From NCBI RefSeq assembly GCF_014930365.1, contig NZ_JABXWI010000005.1, positions 491,291 through 555,290 on the forward strand: DNA of 64,000 nucleotides, written 5' to 3'. Shown one piece after another: positions 34,199 to 43,689 of this stretch (the stretch's first letter is position 1; the number at the start of each line of letters is the position of its first letter). The notes under the pieces were generated by a model, which did no database searches, was not told the origin of the DNA, and saw nothing but the letters and a program-made list of their open reading frames with translations. Made by a program: the position numbers and the translations under genes. Source of the DNA: Streptomyces caniscabiei (GTDB taxonomy: Bacteria > Actinomycetota > Actinomycetes > Streptomycetales > Streptomycetaceae).

Positions 34199-35383
34199 GT
34201 GACCACCGCCCAGACCCAGGAGCTCGACGTACAGCCGACGCCCCTCGCCCTGCTGCTGCTCGGCCGCGAGGCCGACCCGAGGAGCGAGCGCGGTGTCGAG
34301 TGCCCGGGTGACCTGCCCTCCCCGTCCGACCCCGACCTCGTCGAGCGCGCCCGCGCGGCCAAGGAGAAGCTCGGGGACAAGGTCTTCGTGCTCGGCCACC
34401 ACTACCAGCGCGACGAGGTCATCCAGTTCGCGGACGTCACGGGCGACTCCTTCAAGCTGGCCCGCGACGCCGCGGCCCGCCCCGAGGCCGAGTACATCGT
34501 GTTCTGCGGTGTGCACTTCATGGCCGAGTCGGCGGACATCCTCACCGGCGACGAGCAGAAGGTCGTCCTGCCGGACCTGGCCGCCGGGTGCTCCATGGCC
34601 GACATGGCCACCGCCGAGCAGGTCGCCGAGTGCTGGGACGCGCTGACCGAGGCCGGCATAGCCGAGCAGGTCGTGCCCGTCTCGTACATGAACTCCTCCG
34701 CCGACATCAAGGCCTTCACGGGCAAGCACGGCGGCACGATCTGCACCTCCTCGAACGCGAAGCGGGCCCTGGACTGGGCCTTCGAGCAGGGCGAGAAGGT
34801 GCTGTTCCTGCCGGACCAGCACCTCGGGCGCAACACCGCCGTGCGGGACATGGGCATGTCGCTCGACGACTGTGTCCTCTACAACCCGCACAAGCCGAAC
34901 GGCGGCCTGACCGTCGAACAGCTGCGGGCGGCGAAGATGATCCTGTGGCGGGGCCACTGCTCGGTGCACGGCCGCTTCAGCCTGCAGTCCGTGAACGACG
35001 TGCGGGAGCGGATCCCGGGCGTCAACGTGCTGGTCCACCCCGAGTGCAAGCACGAGGTCGTGGCGGCGGCTGACTACGTCGGGTCGACCGAGTACATCAT
35101 CAAGGCCCTGGAGGCCGCGCCCGCCGGTTCCAAGTGGGCGATCGGCACCGAGCTGAACCTCGTGCGGCGGCTGGCGAACCGTTTCGCGCCCGAGGGCAAG
35201 GAGATCGTGTTCCTCGACCGCACGGTCTGCTTCTGCTCCACGATGAACCGCATCGACCTGCCCCACCTGGTGTGGACCCTGGAGTCCCTCGCGGAGGGCA
35301 CCCTCGTCAACCGCATCGAGGTGGACAAGGAGACCGAGGCGTTCGCCAAGCTGGCGCTGGAGCGGATGCTGGCGCTGCCGTAG
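34199..35383 (+). CDS. nadA: Quinolinate synthase
   Basis: This protein of about 394 residues condenses iminoaspartate with dihydroxyacetone phosphate to quinolinate in NAD synthesis. It needs a 4Fe-4S cluster. Cluster Cys candidates are in FCGVHFMAES, in HPECKHEV and in VCFCSTMNR. LGHHYQRDEV near residue 67 is the substrate-binding start. The GTG at 34199 is preferred over 34190 because AAAGG then sits 9 bases upstream. nadB and nadC are not in the window, so nadA is apparently monocistronic here. Confidence 0.95.
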   Translation: MTTAQTQELDVQPTPLALLLLGREADPRSERGVECPGDLPSPSDPDLVERARAAKEKLGDKVFVLGHHYQRDEVIQFADVTGDSFKLARDAAARPEAEYIVFCGVHFMAESADILTGDEQKVVLPDLAAGCSMADMATAEQVAECWDALTEAGIAEQVVPVSYMNSSADIKAFTGKHGGTICTSSNAKRALDWAFEQGEKVLFLPDQHLGRNTAVRDMGMSLDDCVLYNPHKPNGGLTVEQLRAAKMILWRGHCSVHGRFSLQSVNDVRERIPGVNVLVHPECKHEVVAAADYVGSTEYIIKALEAAPAGSKWAIGTELNLVRRLANRFAPEGKEIVFLDRTVCFCSTMNRIDLPHLVWTLESLAEGTLVNRIEVDKETEAFAKLALERMLALP

Positions 35384-35451
35384 CCCTCTCGTGGCCGTGC
35401 CCCTCCCCCGGCAGTCCCTCGTGGGGCCGGCCGTCCCGACGGAGCAGGCGC

Positions 35452-37707
35452 TCACCCCGACTCGGCGGGTTCCCGGTCGGGGTGGGCGGGGTCGAGGGAG
35501 AAGAGTGTGCCGTCGGCGACGGCCACCGCCAGCGCTCCCGCCTGGGGGCTCGCCCAGGGAGTGCCCTGGATGGACCAGGTCGGCGTGGTCCGGGGCAGCG
35601 TCTCCCACAGCAGGGTGCCCTTGACCCTGTCGAGCGCCGCGACCCTGCCGGTGTCGCTGACCAGGTAGAGGGTGCTCGTCGCGGCGTCGTACGCGGGCGC
35701 GCCCGGCCGTTCCAGACTGGTCCTGGTCCGCCACAGCAGTTCGCCCGTGTGCGGTGACACGGCGGTCACCTGGCCGCCGGACCGGGTGAACACCAGCACG
35801 CCGCCCGCCAGGGCCACCCGGCCCCGCCCGTTCTCGCCCGTCTTCGTCACCACGCGGGTCCCGTTCTCCAGGTCCACGAGCAGGGTCCTGTCGTACACCA
35901 GGTCGCTGCCGGGGCCCGCGTCGGTGCGCTCGGTGTCCTCCGCGGCCAGGACCAGGTCTCCCTGCCGCACGCCCAGGAGGACGCTCTCCAGCGGCACCTT
36001 CACGGTTCTGGCCGAGCCGTCGGCGCGGTCCACGACGAGGACCCGGGACTCCGCGTTCGCCGCCTTGGCGTCCCGGGTCACGGGGCGGCAGTGCGCGTAC
36101 GTGCCCGCTCCGGCCGTGGTGAACACGCAGTGGTGGCCGGCCGGCGTCGGCAGGGACCAGCGCTCGGCGCCCGTGCGCGCCGAACGGGCCGTGACCGTCC
36201 GGCCGTCGGGTTCCGCGGTGACGACGAGGTCGCCGATCACGGCCGGCTCGATGTCCGTGCTGCCCACCCGGCGCGTCCACAGCCGCTCACCGGTGTCCGC
36301 GTCGAGGGCGACCAGATCGACCGGGTCCACCACGGGTTCACCGCTGAAGACGGTCTGCTGCACGAGGACGGTGCCGTCCCGGACACCGAGGATCCCGGCG
36401 TAGTACCGGTCCCGCACGGTGGTCGCCGGCGCGATGCCCGCGCGCCAGACCGTCCTGCCGGTCCGGCCGTCGACGCGGACCGGGAGGACGCCCGAGCCCC
36501 CGCAGTAGACGTCCTTCCCGTGCACCTGACAGGAGGGGGCGCCGCCGTTGTTGCCGTCCTCCGCGGGCAGCGCCCGGCGCGGGCCCGCCGCCGCCGTCGC
36601 GAACAGCGTCGTCTGCCAGGGCTTCCAGCCGCTGGGCGGGGGCGTCCAGCGGGAGGTCGGGGACGGCACGGGCGCCGCCGCGTCGCCGCCGCGGGCCTGA
36701 CCGGGGCCCAGCAGGTAGGCGGTCAGCCCGAGGACCAGCGCGCCGGCGGTGCCGGTCGCGGCCAGCAGGGGGCGGAGACGGCGGCGGCGGGTGGGAGGCG
36801 GGGTCGGAGCCGGGTCCGCGCCGGTGTCCAGGTGGATCTCCGTGGCGGCGGCAGCGGCGTCCTCGCGCCGGGTCACCATCGGCAGGTAACCCGGCTCCGG
36901 CTCCGGCAGGACGGCCTCGAACTCCCGCGCCAGTTCGTCGAGTCCGGGCCGGTCGGCGGCTTCCTTCGCGAGACAGCGCGCCAGTACGGTGCCCAGCCGC
37001 GGGTCCACCCCGTCCAGCAGGGGTTCGTCGTTCATCACCCGGTAGGCCGTCAGATACGGGCTGTCCGCGTCGAAGGGGCCCCGCCCGGTGAGGGCGAACA
37101 CCAGCAGCGTGCCCAGCGAGAACACGTCCGAGGCGGGGCCCGCCGTACGGGCGTCGGTGAGCTGTTCCGGGGACATGAACGGCGGGGTGCCGATCATCTG
37201 GCCGGTCTCGGTCAGGGAGAGGTTCTCCGCGGCGCGCGAGATGCCGAAGTCGATGACCCGGGGGCCGTCGTCCGCCATCAGCACATTGGCCGGCTTCAGG
37301 TCCCGGTGCACCACACCGGCCCGGTGGATCTCCCGCAACGCCTCCACCAACCCCAGGGCCAGCGGGCGCAGTTCGGTGTCACGGAGCGGACCGTGGTCGC
37401 GGATCCGCTGGGCGAGCGAGCGGCCGGGCACGTACTGGGTCGCCATCCAGGGGCGATCCGCCTCCGGATCGGCGTCCACGACCGCCGCGGTGAAGGCGCC
37501 GCTGACCTTGCGGACAGCCTCGATCTCCTGGCGGAACCGGCTGCGGAAGACGGAGTCCTGCGCGTACTGGGCGTGCACCACCTTCACGGCGACCTCGCGC
37601 CCGGAGCGGGAGCGTGCCCGGTAGACGACGCCCATGCCGCCGGTGCCGAGCCGGTCGACCACCCTGTACCCGCCGACCGATCTGGGGTCGTCACTGCGCA
37701 GCGGCAC
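35452..37707 (-). CDS. Transmembrane Ser/Thr protein kinase with PQQ-like beta-propeller
   Basis: This protein of about 751 residues has the same plan as the kinase at 13605-15869. The kinase domain covers about 14-275, with GTGGMGVVYRA, Lys42 in AVKVV, HRDLKPAN with Asp136, DFG at 153-155 and MSPEQ. A Pro/Arg-rich linker leads to a hydrophobic span (LAATGTAGALVLGLTAYLLG), and the outer C-terminal half has repeated propeller blades (GRTVWRAGI, GERLWTRRV, GELLWRTRT, GTLLWETLP). The GTG at 37707 is chosen because a GGAGGG motif precedes it; the frame is open to 37800. It converges with nadA. Confidence 0.88.
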   Translation of the reverse strand: MPLRSDDPRSVGGYRVVDRLGTGGMGVVYRARSRSGREVAVKVVHAQYAQDSVFRSRFRQEIEAVRKVSGAFTAAVVDADPEADRPWMATQYVPGRSLAQRIRDHGPLRDTELRPLALGLVEALREIHRAGVVHRDLKPANVLMADDGPRVIDFGISRAAENLSLTETGQMIGTPPFMSPEQLTDARTAGPASDVFSLGTLLVFALTGRGPFDADSPYLTAYRVMNDEPLLDGVDPRLGTVLARCLAKEAADRPGLDELAREFEAVLPEPEPGYLPMVTRREDAAAAATEIHLDTGADPAPTPPPTRRRRLRPLLAATGTAGALVLGLTAYLLGPGQARGGDAAAPVPSPTSRWTPPPSGWKPWQTTLFATAAAGPRRALPAEDGNNGGAPSCQVHGKDVYCGGSGVLPVRVDGRTGRTVWRAGIAPATTVRDRYYAGILGVRDGTVLVQQTVFSGEPVVDPVDLVALDADTGERLWTRRVGSTDIEPAVIGDLVVTAEPDGRTVTARSARTGAERWSLPTPAGHHCVFTTAGAGTYAHCRPVTRDAKAANAESRVLVVDRADGSARTVKVPLESVLLGVRQGDLVLAAEDTERTDAGPGSDLVYDRTLLVDLENGTRVVTKTGENGRGRVALAGGVLVFTRSGGQVTAVSPHTGELLWRTRTSLERPGAPAYDAATSTLYLVSDTGRVAALDRVKGTLLWETLPRTTPTWSIQGTPWASPQAGALAVAVADGTLFSLDPAHPDREPAESG

Positions 37708-37837
37708 GCCCTGGTCCCTCCCCCCGACAAGCAGCCCGACTAACGGTGAGAGGCACAGGATACGTAAGGCGACGCGCGGCGGCCGGGCCGCGGACCCCAT
37801 GGTTCCGCGACCCGGCCGCCCTGGACCTCACGGGGTG

Positions 37838-40800
37838 TCAGACCCCGGCGGGCTCCGGCTTCTCGGCCTCCGAGCCGGACTCCGGCTTCGTCGGCCCGGA
37901 CTCCTTGCGCGCCCGCTTCAGGGCCTTCTTCTTAGCCCGGCGCTCCTTGCGGATCTCGATCATCGTGTAGAGGGTCGGGACCAGCAGGAGCGTCAGCAGC
38001 GTCGACGTGATCAGACCGCCGATGACGACCACGGCCAGCGGCTGGGCGATGAAGCCGCCCTCGCCGGTGATGCCGAGCGCCATGGGCAGCAGCGCGAAGA
38101 TCGTCGCCAGTGCCGTCATCAGGATGGGACGCAGGCGGTGGCGACCGCCCTCGATGACCGCCTCGACGGTGCCGTAGCCCTGGCGGCGGTACTGGTTGAT
38201 CAGGTCGATCAGCACGATCGCGTTGGTCACCACGATGCCGATCAGCATCAGCATGCCGATCATCGCGGGGACACCCATCGGCGTGCCGGTGAGGATCAGC
38301 AGGCCGATCGCGCCGGTGGCGGCGAACGGGATGGAGACCAGCAGGATCAGCGGCTGGACCAGGGACCGGAAGGTCGCCACCAGCAGCATGAAGACGATCG
38401 CGATGGCCGCGAGCATCGCGAGGCCGAGGGAGGCGAAGGCCTCGTCCTGGTCCTCGGAGACACCGCCGATGGACGCGGTGGCGCCCTCGGGCAGCTTCAG
38501 CGCGTTCAGCTTGGCCGTGAGGTCGGTGCTGACCGCGCCGGTGTTGTCGCCCTTGGGCTTCGCCGTGATCGTCGCGGCCCGCTGGCCGTCGATCCGGGTC
38601 ATGGAGACCGGGCCGTCCACCAGCTCGACGTCGGCGATGTCGGCGAGCTTCACCGGGCCCAGCGGCAGCTCCCGCAGTTCCTCGATGGTCTCGGCGGGCT
38701 TCGCCGACCTGATGACGATGTCCCGCTCGGTGTCGTCGAGGATGGCCCGGCCGCTGGTCGTGCCGCGGACGGCCTGGGCGACGGCGGCGCCGAGGGTCTG
38801 GTCGTCGAACCCGGCCGCGGCCGCCTTGTCGGTGGCCCGCACCGAGATACGGGGCACGCTCTGCGCGAGGTCGCTGGTGACGTCCGAGACGTTGTCCATC
38901 GTCGAGACCGCGTCACGGACCTGCTCGGCGGCCTTGCGCAGGACGTCGCCGTCGGCGGCCTTGACGACCACGCTGAGGTCCTGGCTGCCGAAGGCGTCGC
39001 CGACCGCGACGGTCGTCGTACCGATCCCGGAGAGCCCGGCGAGGCCCTTCTCGATCGTGTCCTGGACGCCGGCGGCGTCGGCCGAGTCGTCCAGCATCAC
39101 GCTGTACGAGGCCTGGTTGGTGTCGGTGCCCCCGCCGAACGCGGCCATGAAGCCGGAGGAACCGACGGTGACCTGGTAGTCCTTGACGCCCTTCGTGCCG
39201 GCGAGCAGCTTCTCGACCTTCTTCGTCTGCTCGTCGGTCGCCGCGAGGCTCGTGCCAGGCTTCAACTCCTGCTTGAGGCTGAGGACTTCCTGGTCGCCGG
39301 GGTCGAAGAAGTTCGTCTTCAGCAGCGGGGCCATGCCGAACGTGCCGACCAGGACGACGGCCGCGATGACGAGGCTGGTCACCCGGCGGCGGGTGGCGAA
39401 GCGCAGGACGGGGACGTAGAAGCGCTGGAGACGGCTCCTCGCTTCCTTCTCCTCGGCCTTGCGGCGCGCCTCGTCGGCGTCCTCGGGCGTGCCCTTCGGG
39501 GCGCGCAGGAACCAGTACGACAGCACCGGGACCACGGTCAGCGAGACCACGAGGGAGGCCAGCAGGGCGGCCGTCACGGTCAGCGAGAAGCTGCCGAACA
39601 GCTCGCCGACCATGCCGCCGGTGAGGCCGATCGGGAGGAAGACCGCGACGGTCGTCAGGGTGGAGGAGGTGACCGCGCCGGCGACCTCGCGGACCGCCTT
39701 GAGGATGGCCTCCTCGCGCTCCTCGCCGTAGCCGAGGTGCCGCTTGATGTTCTCCAGCACCACGATCGAGTCGTCGACGACCCGGCCGATGGCGATGGTC
39801 AGCGCGCCGAGGGTGAGCATGTTGAGGGAGAGGTCCCGGGTCCACAGCACGATCAGCGCCAGGACCACCGACAGCGGGATGGAGACCGCGGTGACGAGGG
39901 TCGAGCGGATCGACGCGAGGAAGACCAGGATGACCAGGACCGCGAAGACCAGACCGAGGGCGCCCTCGGTGGTCAGTCCGTCGATGGACTTGGAGACCGC
40001 CGGGCCCTGGTCGCTGACCACGGTCACGGTGGCGCCGGAGCCCAGGTCGCGGCGCATGTCGCCCAGCTTGTCCTCGACCGCCTCGGAGATGGCGACCGCG
40101 CTGCCGTTGCGGTCCATGGTGACCATGACTGCGAGGCTCGGCTCGCCGTTGGTGCGGGTGATGGAGTCGGCCTTGGCCTGCTCCTCCTTGACCTCCGCCA
40201 CATCGGCGAGACGTACGGGCTTCTTGGCGCCCTCGCCGCGCACCATCAGGTTCCGGATCTGCTCCAGCGAGGTGTAGCCGCCGCCGACCTGGACGGTGCG
40301 GTTGGCGCCGTCCTCGTCGAAGGAGCCCGCGGGGACGGTGACGCCGCCGGCCTGGAGCGCCTGCGAGAGGGCCATCGTGGTCAGGCCGGCCTTCGCCAGC
40401 TTGGCGTCGTCGGGGGTGACGGTGACCTGGAGGTCCCGTACGCCGTCGACGGTGACCTGGCCGACGCCGTCGATGCCCTCCAGCGTGGGCACCACGGTCC
40501 GGTCGAGCTGGTCGGCGAGGGCCTGCTGGTCCTGGCCGGAGGAGACGGCGAGGACGACGGTCGGCATGTCGTCCGTCGAGCCCGCGATCACCTGCGGGTC
40601 CACGTCGTCCGGCAGCTGCGCCCGGACCCGGTTGACGGCCTGCTGGACGTCGGCGACGAGCTGGTCGGTGCCGGGGCCGTAGTCGAAGGACGCCATGATC
40701 AGGGCGTTGCCCTCGCTGGCGGTGGAGGTGACGCCCGTGATGCCGTCGACGCCTTCGAGGCTGTCCTCGATGGGCTCGACGACCTGCTTCTCGACCACGT

Positions 40801-40972
40801 CCGGGGACGCGCCCTGGTAGGGGGCGAGCACGGACACCATGGGCAGTTCGATGGTGGGCAGCAGCTGCTGCTTGAGCTGGGGTATCGCGATCGCCCCGAA
40901 GACGAGCGCGATGATCGACATCAGACCGACGAGGGCCCGTTGTGCGAGGCTGAACCGGGACAGCCAGGACAT
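37838..40972 (-). CDS. HAE/AcrB-type RND efflux transporter
   Basis: This 1044-residue proton-driven exporter has twelve predicted spans and two large outer loops. The N-terminus (SLAQRALVGLMSIIALVFGAI) and the segments LPTIELPMVSVLAPYQGASP and GRVVDDSIVVLENIKRHLG match the HAE1/AcrB/SwrC type rather than MmpL. Asp residues in VVDDSIVV are the likely proton-relay site. It ends with a Lys/Glu-rich tail. No periplasmic adaptor or outer channel gene is present, as expected for a Gram-positive SwrC-like pump. The two-component genes directly upstream on the same strand probably control it. Drug or lipopeptide export is possible. Confidence 0.9.
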   Translation of the reverse strand: MSWLSRFSLAQRALVGLMSIIALVFGAIAIPQLKQQLLPTIELPMVSVLAPYQGASPDVVEKQVVEPIEDSLEGVDGITGVTSTASEGNALIMASFDYGPGTDQLVADVQQAVNRVRAQLPDDVDPQVIAGSTDDMPTVVLAVSSGQDQQALADQLDRTVVPTLEGIDGVGQVTVDGVRDLQVTVTPDDAKLAKAGLTTMALSQALQAGGVTVPAGSFDEDGANRTVQVGGGYTSLEQIRNLMVRGEGAKKPVRLADVAEVKEEQAKADSITRTNGEPSLAVMVTMDRNGSAVAISEAVEDKLGDMRRDLGSGATVTVVSDQGPAVSKSIDGLTTEGALGLVFAVLVILVFLASIRSTLVTAVSIPLSVVLALIVLWTRDLSLNMLTLGALTIAIGRVVDDSIVVLENIKRHLGYGEEREEAILKAVREVAGAVTSSTLTTVAVFLPIGLTGGMVGELFGSFSLTVTAALLASLVVSLTVVPVLSYWFLRAPKGTPEDADEARRKAEEKEARSRLQRFYVPVLRFATRRRVTSLVIAAVVLVGTFGMAPLLKTNFFDPGDQEVLSLKQELKPGTSLAATDEQTKKVEKLLAGTKGVKDYQVTVGSSGFMAAFGGGTDTNQASYSVMLDDSADAAGVQDTIEKGLAGLSGIGTTTVAVGDAFGSQDLSVVVKAADGDVLRKAAEQVRDAVSTMDNVSDVTSDLAQSVPRISVRATDKAAAAGFDDQTLGAAVAQAVRGTTSGRAILDDTERDIVIRSAKPAETIEELRELPLGPVKLADIADVELVDGPVSMTRIDGQRAATITAKPKGDNTGAVSTDLTAKLNALKLPEGATASIGGVSEDQDEAFASLGLAMLAAIAIVFMLLVATFRSLVQPLILLVSIPFAATGAIGLLILTGTPMGVPAMIGMLMLIGIVVTNAIVLIDLINQYRRQGYGTVEAVIEGGRHRLRPILMTALATIFALLPMALGITGEGGFIAQPLAVVVIGGLITSTLLTLLLVPTLYTMIEIRKERRAKKKALKRARKESGPTKPESGSEAEKPEPAGV

Positions 40973-41077
40973 GGGTCAGGGTCTCTCTTCTGTGGCGTGA
41001 GCGGGTGACGAACGCCCATGCCACATGCGGCCGCCACTGTCGGCGTGGATCCCCCATGTCGCCCGTGTGAAGCGGAT

Positions 41078-41089
41078 GTGAGCGCTCAC
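41078..41089. promoter_or_regulatory. Perfect 12-bp palindrome upstream of the RND pump gene
   Basis: GTGAGCGCTCAC lies in the 214-base gap between the response regulator gene and the pump gene, about 106 bases before the pump ATG. It is a plausible operator for the adjacent response regulator or another dimeric repressor. No -35/-10 pair was convincing. Confidence 0.45.
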
Positions 41090-41186
41090 CTCATACCCTG
41101 GGCCATCAGGGGCCCCTGTTCCCTCGCTCCCCAGGGCCATTTCCTTATGCCGCGCATACTCCGAGTGGAGTAGTCCCCGGTGGCTG

Positions 41187-41876
41187 TCAGTCCACCCTCG
41201 GTCGTACCAGGCCCGACTCGTACGCGAAGACCACCAGCTGGGCCCGGTCCCGGGCGCCGAGCTTCGCCATGGCCCGGTTGACATGGGTCTTCACGGTCAG
41301 CGGGCTCACCTCCAGCCGCTCGGCGATCTCGTCGTTGGAGAGCCCGCCGGCGACCTGGACGAGCACCTCGCGCTCGCGGCCGGTCAGGGTGGCGAGCCGC
41401 TCCGAGCGGGCGGCGGCTCCGCCCTCGCCGTCGGCCGAGTCGTCCGGCTGGGCGAGGAACCGGGCGATCAGGCCCTTGGTAGCGGTGGGCGACAGCAGCG
41501 CGTCGCCGCCGGCGGCCACCCGGATCGCGTTCAGCAGTTCGTCCGGCTCGGAGCCCTTCCCGAGGAAGCCGGAGGCCCCGGCGCGCAGCGACTGCACGAC
41601 GTAGTCGTCGACCTCGAAGGTGGTGAGGATGACGACACGGACCTGGGCGAGCGTCGGATCGGCGCTGATCATGCGGGTGGCGGCGAGGCCGTCCGTACCG
41701 GGCATCCGGATGTCCATCAGCACGACGTCGGCCCGCTCCTCCTTCGCGAGCCGCACCGCCTCCGCCCCGTCGGAGGCCTCCCCGACCACCTCCATGTCCG
41801 CCTCCGAGTCGACGAGCACCCGGAACGCGCTGCGCAGCAGCGCCTGGTCGTCGGCGAGCAGGACACGGATCGTCAT
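41187..41876 (-). CDS. NarL/LuxR-family response regulator
   Basis: This 229-residue regulator has an N-terminal receiver domain with Asp9-Asp10 and phosphoacceptor Asp55 (VLMDIRMPG), and a C-terminal LuxR helix-turn-helix (LTGREREVLVQVAGGLSNDE onward, with EVSPLTVKTHV as recognition region). It follows the sensor kinase gene by 57 bases and precedes the RND pump gene on the same strand. The three probably form one regulatory unit in which the kinase phosphorylates this protein. Confidence 0.94.
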   Translation of the reverse strand: MTIRVLLADDQALLRSAFRVLVDSEADMEVVGEASDGAEAVRLAKEERADVVLMDIRMPGTDGLAATRMISADPTLAQVRVVILTTFEVDDYVVQSLRAGASGFLGKGSEPDELLNAIRVAAGGDALLSPTATKGLIARFLAQPDDSADGEGGAAARSERLATLTGREREVLVQVAGGLSNDEIAERLEVSPLTVKTHVNRAMAKLGARDRAQLVVFAYESGLVRPRVD

Positions 41877-41933
41877 ACGGGGTCCCCCGGTGCGCTGGTC
41901 ACGGTCGTACGGCCGCCGCCCCGACCGCGCGGC

Positions 41934-43175
41934 TCACGGTCGTACGGCTTCCGCGGTGGTCGTTCGGGTCGTGAGCGGCAGGATCGCATGGACCCGGAAG
42001 CCGCCGCCGTAGCGGGGGCCGGTGGTGAGGGTGCCGCCGAGCGCGGCGACGCGTTCGCGCATGCCGAGCAGCCCGTGCCCGCCGCCCTCGGGGTTATCGG
42101 GGTCCTCGTCGTCCGTCGCCGTCTTTCCGGTGCCGTTGTCGAGGACGGTGATCTCCACGTTCGGGCCGACGCGTACGACGCTGACCTCGGCCTTGGCCGC
42201 CTCGCCGGCGTGCTTGTGCACATTGGTGAGGGCTTCCTGGATGACGCGGTACGCGACGAGGTCGACGGCGGCCGGGAGGCTCACGCACTCGTCGGCGCGG
42301 ACCACCTCGACCGCGAGGCCCGCGCTGTGGAAGGTGCCCACGAGTTCGTCGAGCCGGACCAGGCCGGGGGCGGGTTCGGTGGGCGCCTCGGGGTCGCCGG
42401 ACTGGCGCAGCAGACCGACCGTGGCGCGCAGTTCGCCGAGCGCGGAGCGGCTGGCCTCGCGGACGTGGGCGAGTGCCTCCTTGGCCTGGTCGGGCCGCTT
42501 GTCCATGACGTGGGCGGCGACCCCGGCCTGCACATTGACGAGGGCGATGTGGTGGGCGACGACATCGTGCAGGTCACGGGCGATGCGCAGGCGTTCCTCT
42601 GCGACCCGGCGGCGGGCCTCCTCCTCGTGTGTCCGCTCCGCGCGTTCGGCGCGCTCCCTGATGGCGTGCACGAAGGCGCGGCGGCTGCGGACCGCGTCCC
42701 CGGCGGTGGCGGCCATGCCGGTCCAGGCGAAGATGCCGATGTTCTCCTGGGCGTACCAGGGGAGCGGTCCGGCGAGCATGGCCGTGCCCGTCAGCACGGT
42801 CATCGTGAGCAGGCCGACGCGCCAGGTGGTGGGGCGGTCGGTGGCGGAGGCGACCGTGTAGAGGGCGATGACGGCGGACATCGCGACGGGGGCGCGCGGG
42901 TCACCGGTCACCAGTTCGGCGACGGTGAGGGCGCAGGTCGCCGCCAGGACGGCCATGGGGGCGCGGCGGCGGGCGACGAGGAGGGCGGCGGCCGGCACCA
43001 TCAGGGCGATGCTGAGGGCGTCGGGGGTGCGGGCGCCCCACTTCTCGCCGTGGGCGGCGTGGGGGTCGACGAAGGCGCCGGCGACCATCGCGACGAGGAC
43101 GCCGAGGGCGAGGGCGGCGTCCAGCGCGAGGGGGTGCGCGGTCAGCCAGGTCCTGGCCCGGTGGAGGGTGCTCAC
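41934..43175 (-). CDS. Sensor histidine kinase, HisKA_3 (NarL-type partner)
   Basis: This 413-residue kinase has an N-terminal membrane domain of about four to six spans with little outside loop, so it likely senses the membrane state. The dimerisation/phosphoacceptor helix holds His203 in ARDLHDVVAHH. The ATP-binding domain follows, with the N box near residue 300 (IQEALTNVHKHAG), DNGTGK and GGGHGLLGMRERV. The gene is first in the kinase-regulator-pump series. Confidence 0.93.
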   Translation of the reverse strand: MSTLHRARTWLTAHPLALDAALALGVLVAMVAGAFVDPHAAHGEKWGARTPDALSIALMVPAAALLVARRRAPMAVLAATCALTVAELVTGDPRAPVAMSAVIALYTVASATDRPTTWRVGLLTMTVLTGTAMLAGPLPWYAQENIGIFAWTGMAATAGDAVRSRRAFVHAIRERAERAERTHEEEARRRVAEERLRIARDLHDVVAHHIALVNVQAGVAAHVMDKRPDQAKEALAHVREASRSALGELRATVGLLRQSGDPEAPTEPAPGLVRLDELVGTFHSAGLAVEVVRADECVSLPAAVDLVAYRVIQEALTNVHKHAGEAAKAEVSVVRVGPNVEITVLDNGTGKTATDDEDPDNPEGGGHGLLGMRERVAALGGTLTTGPRYGGGFRVHAILPLTTRTTTAEAVRP

Positions 43176-43250
43176 GACTGTTTACGGTACGGGGCGGTTG
43201 GTGGGGGCGGAACCGGTGGTGGGGGTGCCTTCGGGGGTGGGCAGGGCTTT

Positions 43251-43359
43251 TGTCGCCCCCGCCGCCCCTACCCGTCCCATCCACCAGGGGCTGCGCCCCT
43301 TCGACCCTCAGGCGTCCGTCCGGCGGGGGCTGATCGCGCAGTTCCCCGCGCCCCTGAAA
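43251..43359 (+). repeat. Extended intergenic repeat copy
   Basis: This longer copy of about 109 bases begins TGTCGCCCCCGCCGCCCCTA, continues with GGGGCTGCGCCCC and CAGGCGTCCGTCCGG, and ends with the common core CGCGCAGTTCCCCGCGCCCC. It is nearly identical to 46263-46374. It lies between the sensor kinase start and the pspAA stop. Confidence 0.87.
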
Positions 43360-43376
43360 GGCCTACGGCCATTTCG

Positions 43377-43655
43377 TCAGCCCGGGATCAGGCCGTCGTC
43401 GCTCAGCATCTGTTTGACCTCCTCCAGCGTCGCGTCCGGCGACGGGAGGATGAGTTCGGACGGTTCCAGGGAGTCGTCGGGGAGGGGGGTGCCCAGTTCG
43501 CGGACCTTGTCCAGGAGGGCGTGGAGGGTGTGGCGGAAGCCCGGGCCGTCGCCGACCTCCATTTCCGCCAGGAGTACGTCGTCCAGCTTGTTCAGCTCGG
43601 CGAAGTGGACGTCGTCCAGCCTCACCTGCCCCTCCCCCATGATCCGTACGATCAT
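43377..43655 (-). CDS. pspAA: PspA-associated protein PspAA
   Basis: This 92-residue protein matches the PspAA family, small acidic partners encoded next to pspA in actinobacteria. It begins IVRIMGEGQVRLDDVHFAEL and ends with a LPSPDATLEEV helix. It lies 34 bases downstream of pspA on the same strand, so the two are co-transcribed. It is thought to work with PspA in the envelope stress response, but its biochemical role is not established. Confidence 0.87.
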   Translation of the reverse strand: MIVRIMGEGQVRLDDVHFAELNKLDDVLLAEMEVGDGPGFRHTLHALLDKVRELGTPLPDDSLEPSELILPSPDATLEEVKQMLSDDGLIPG

Positions 43656-43689
43656 GTCGCCCTCCTCGGGACGAGAGACGCCTGCTCGG

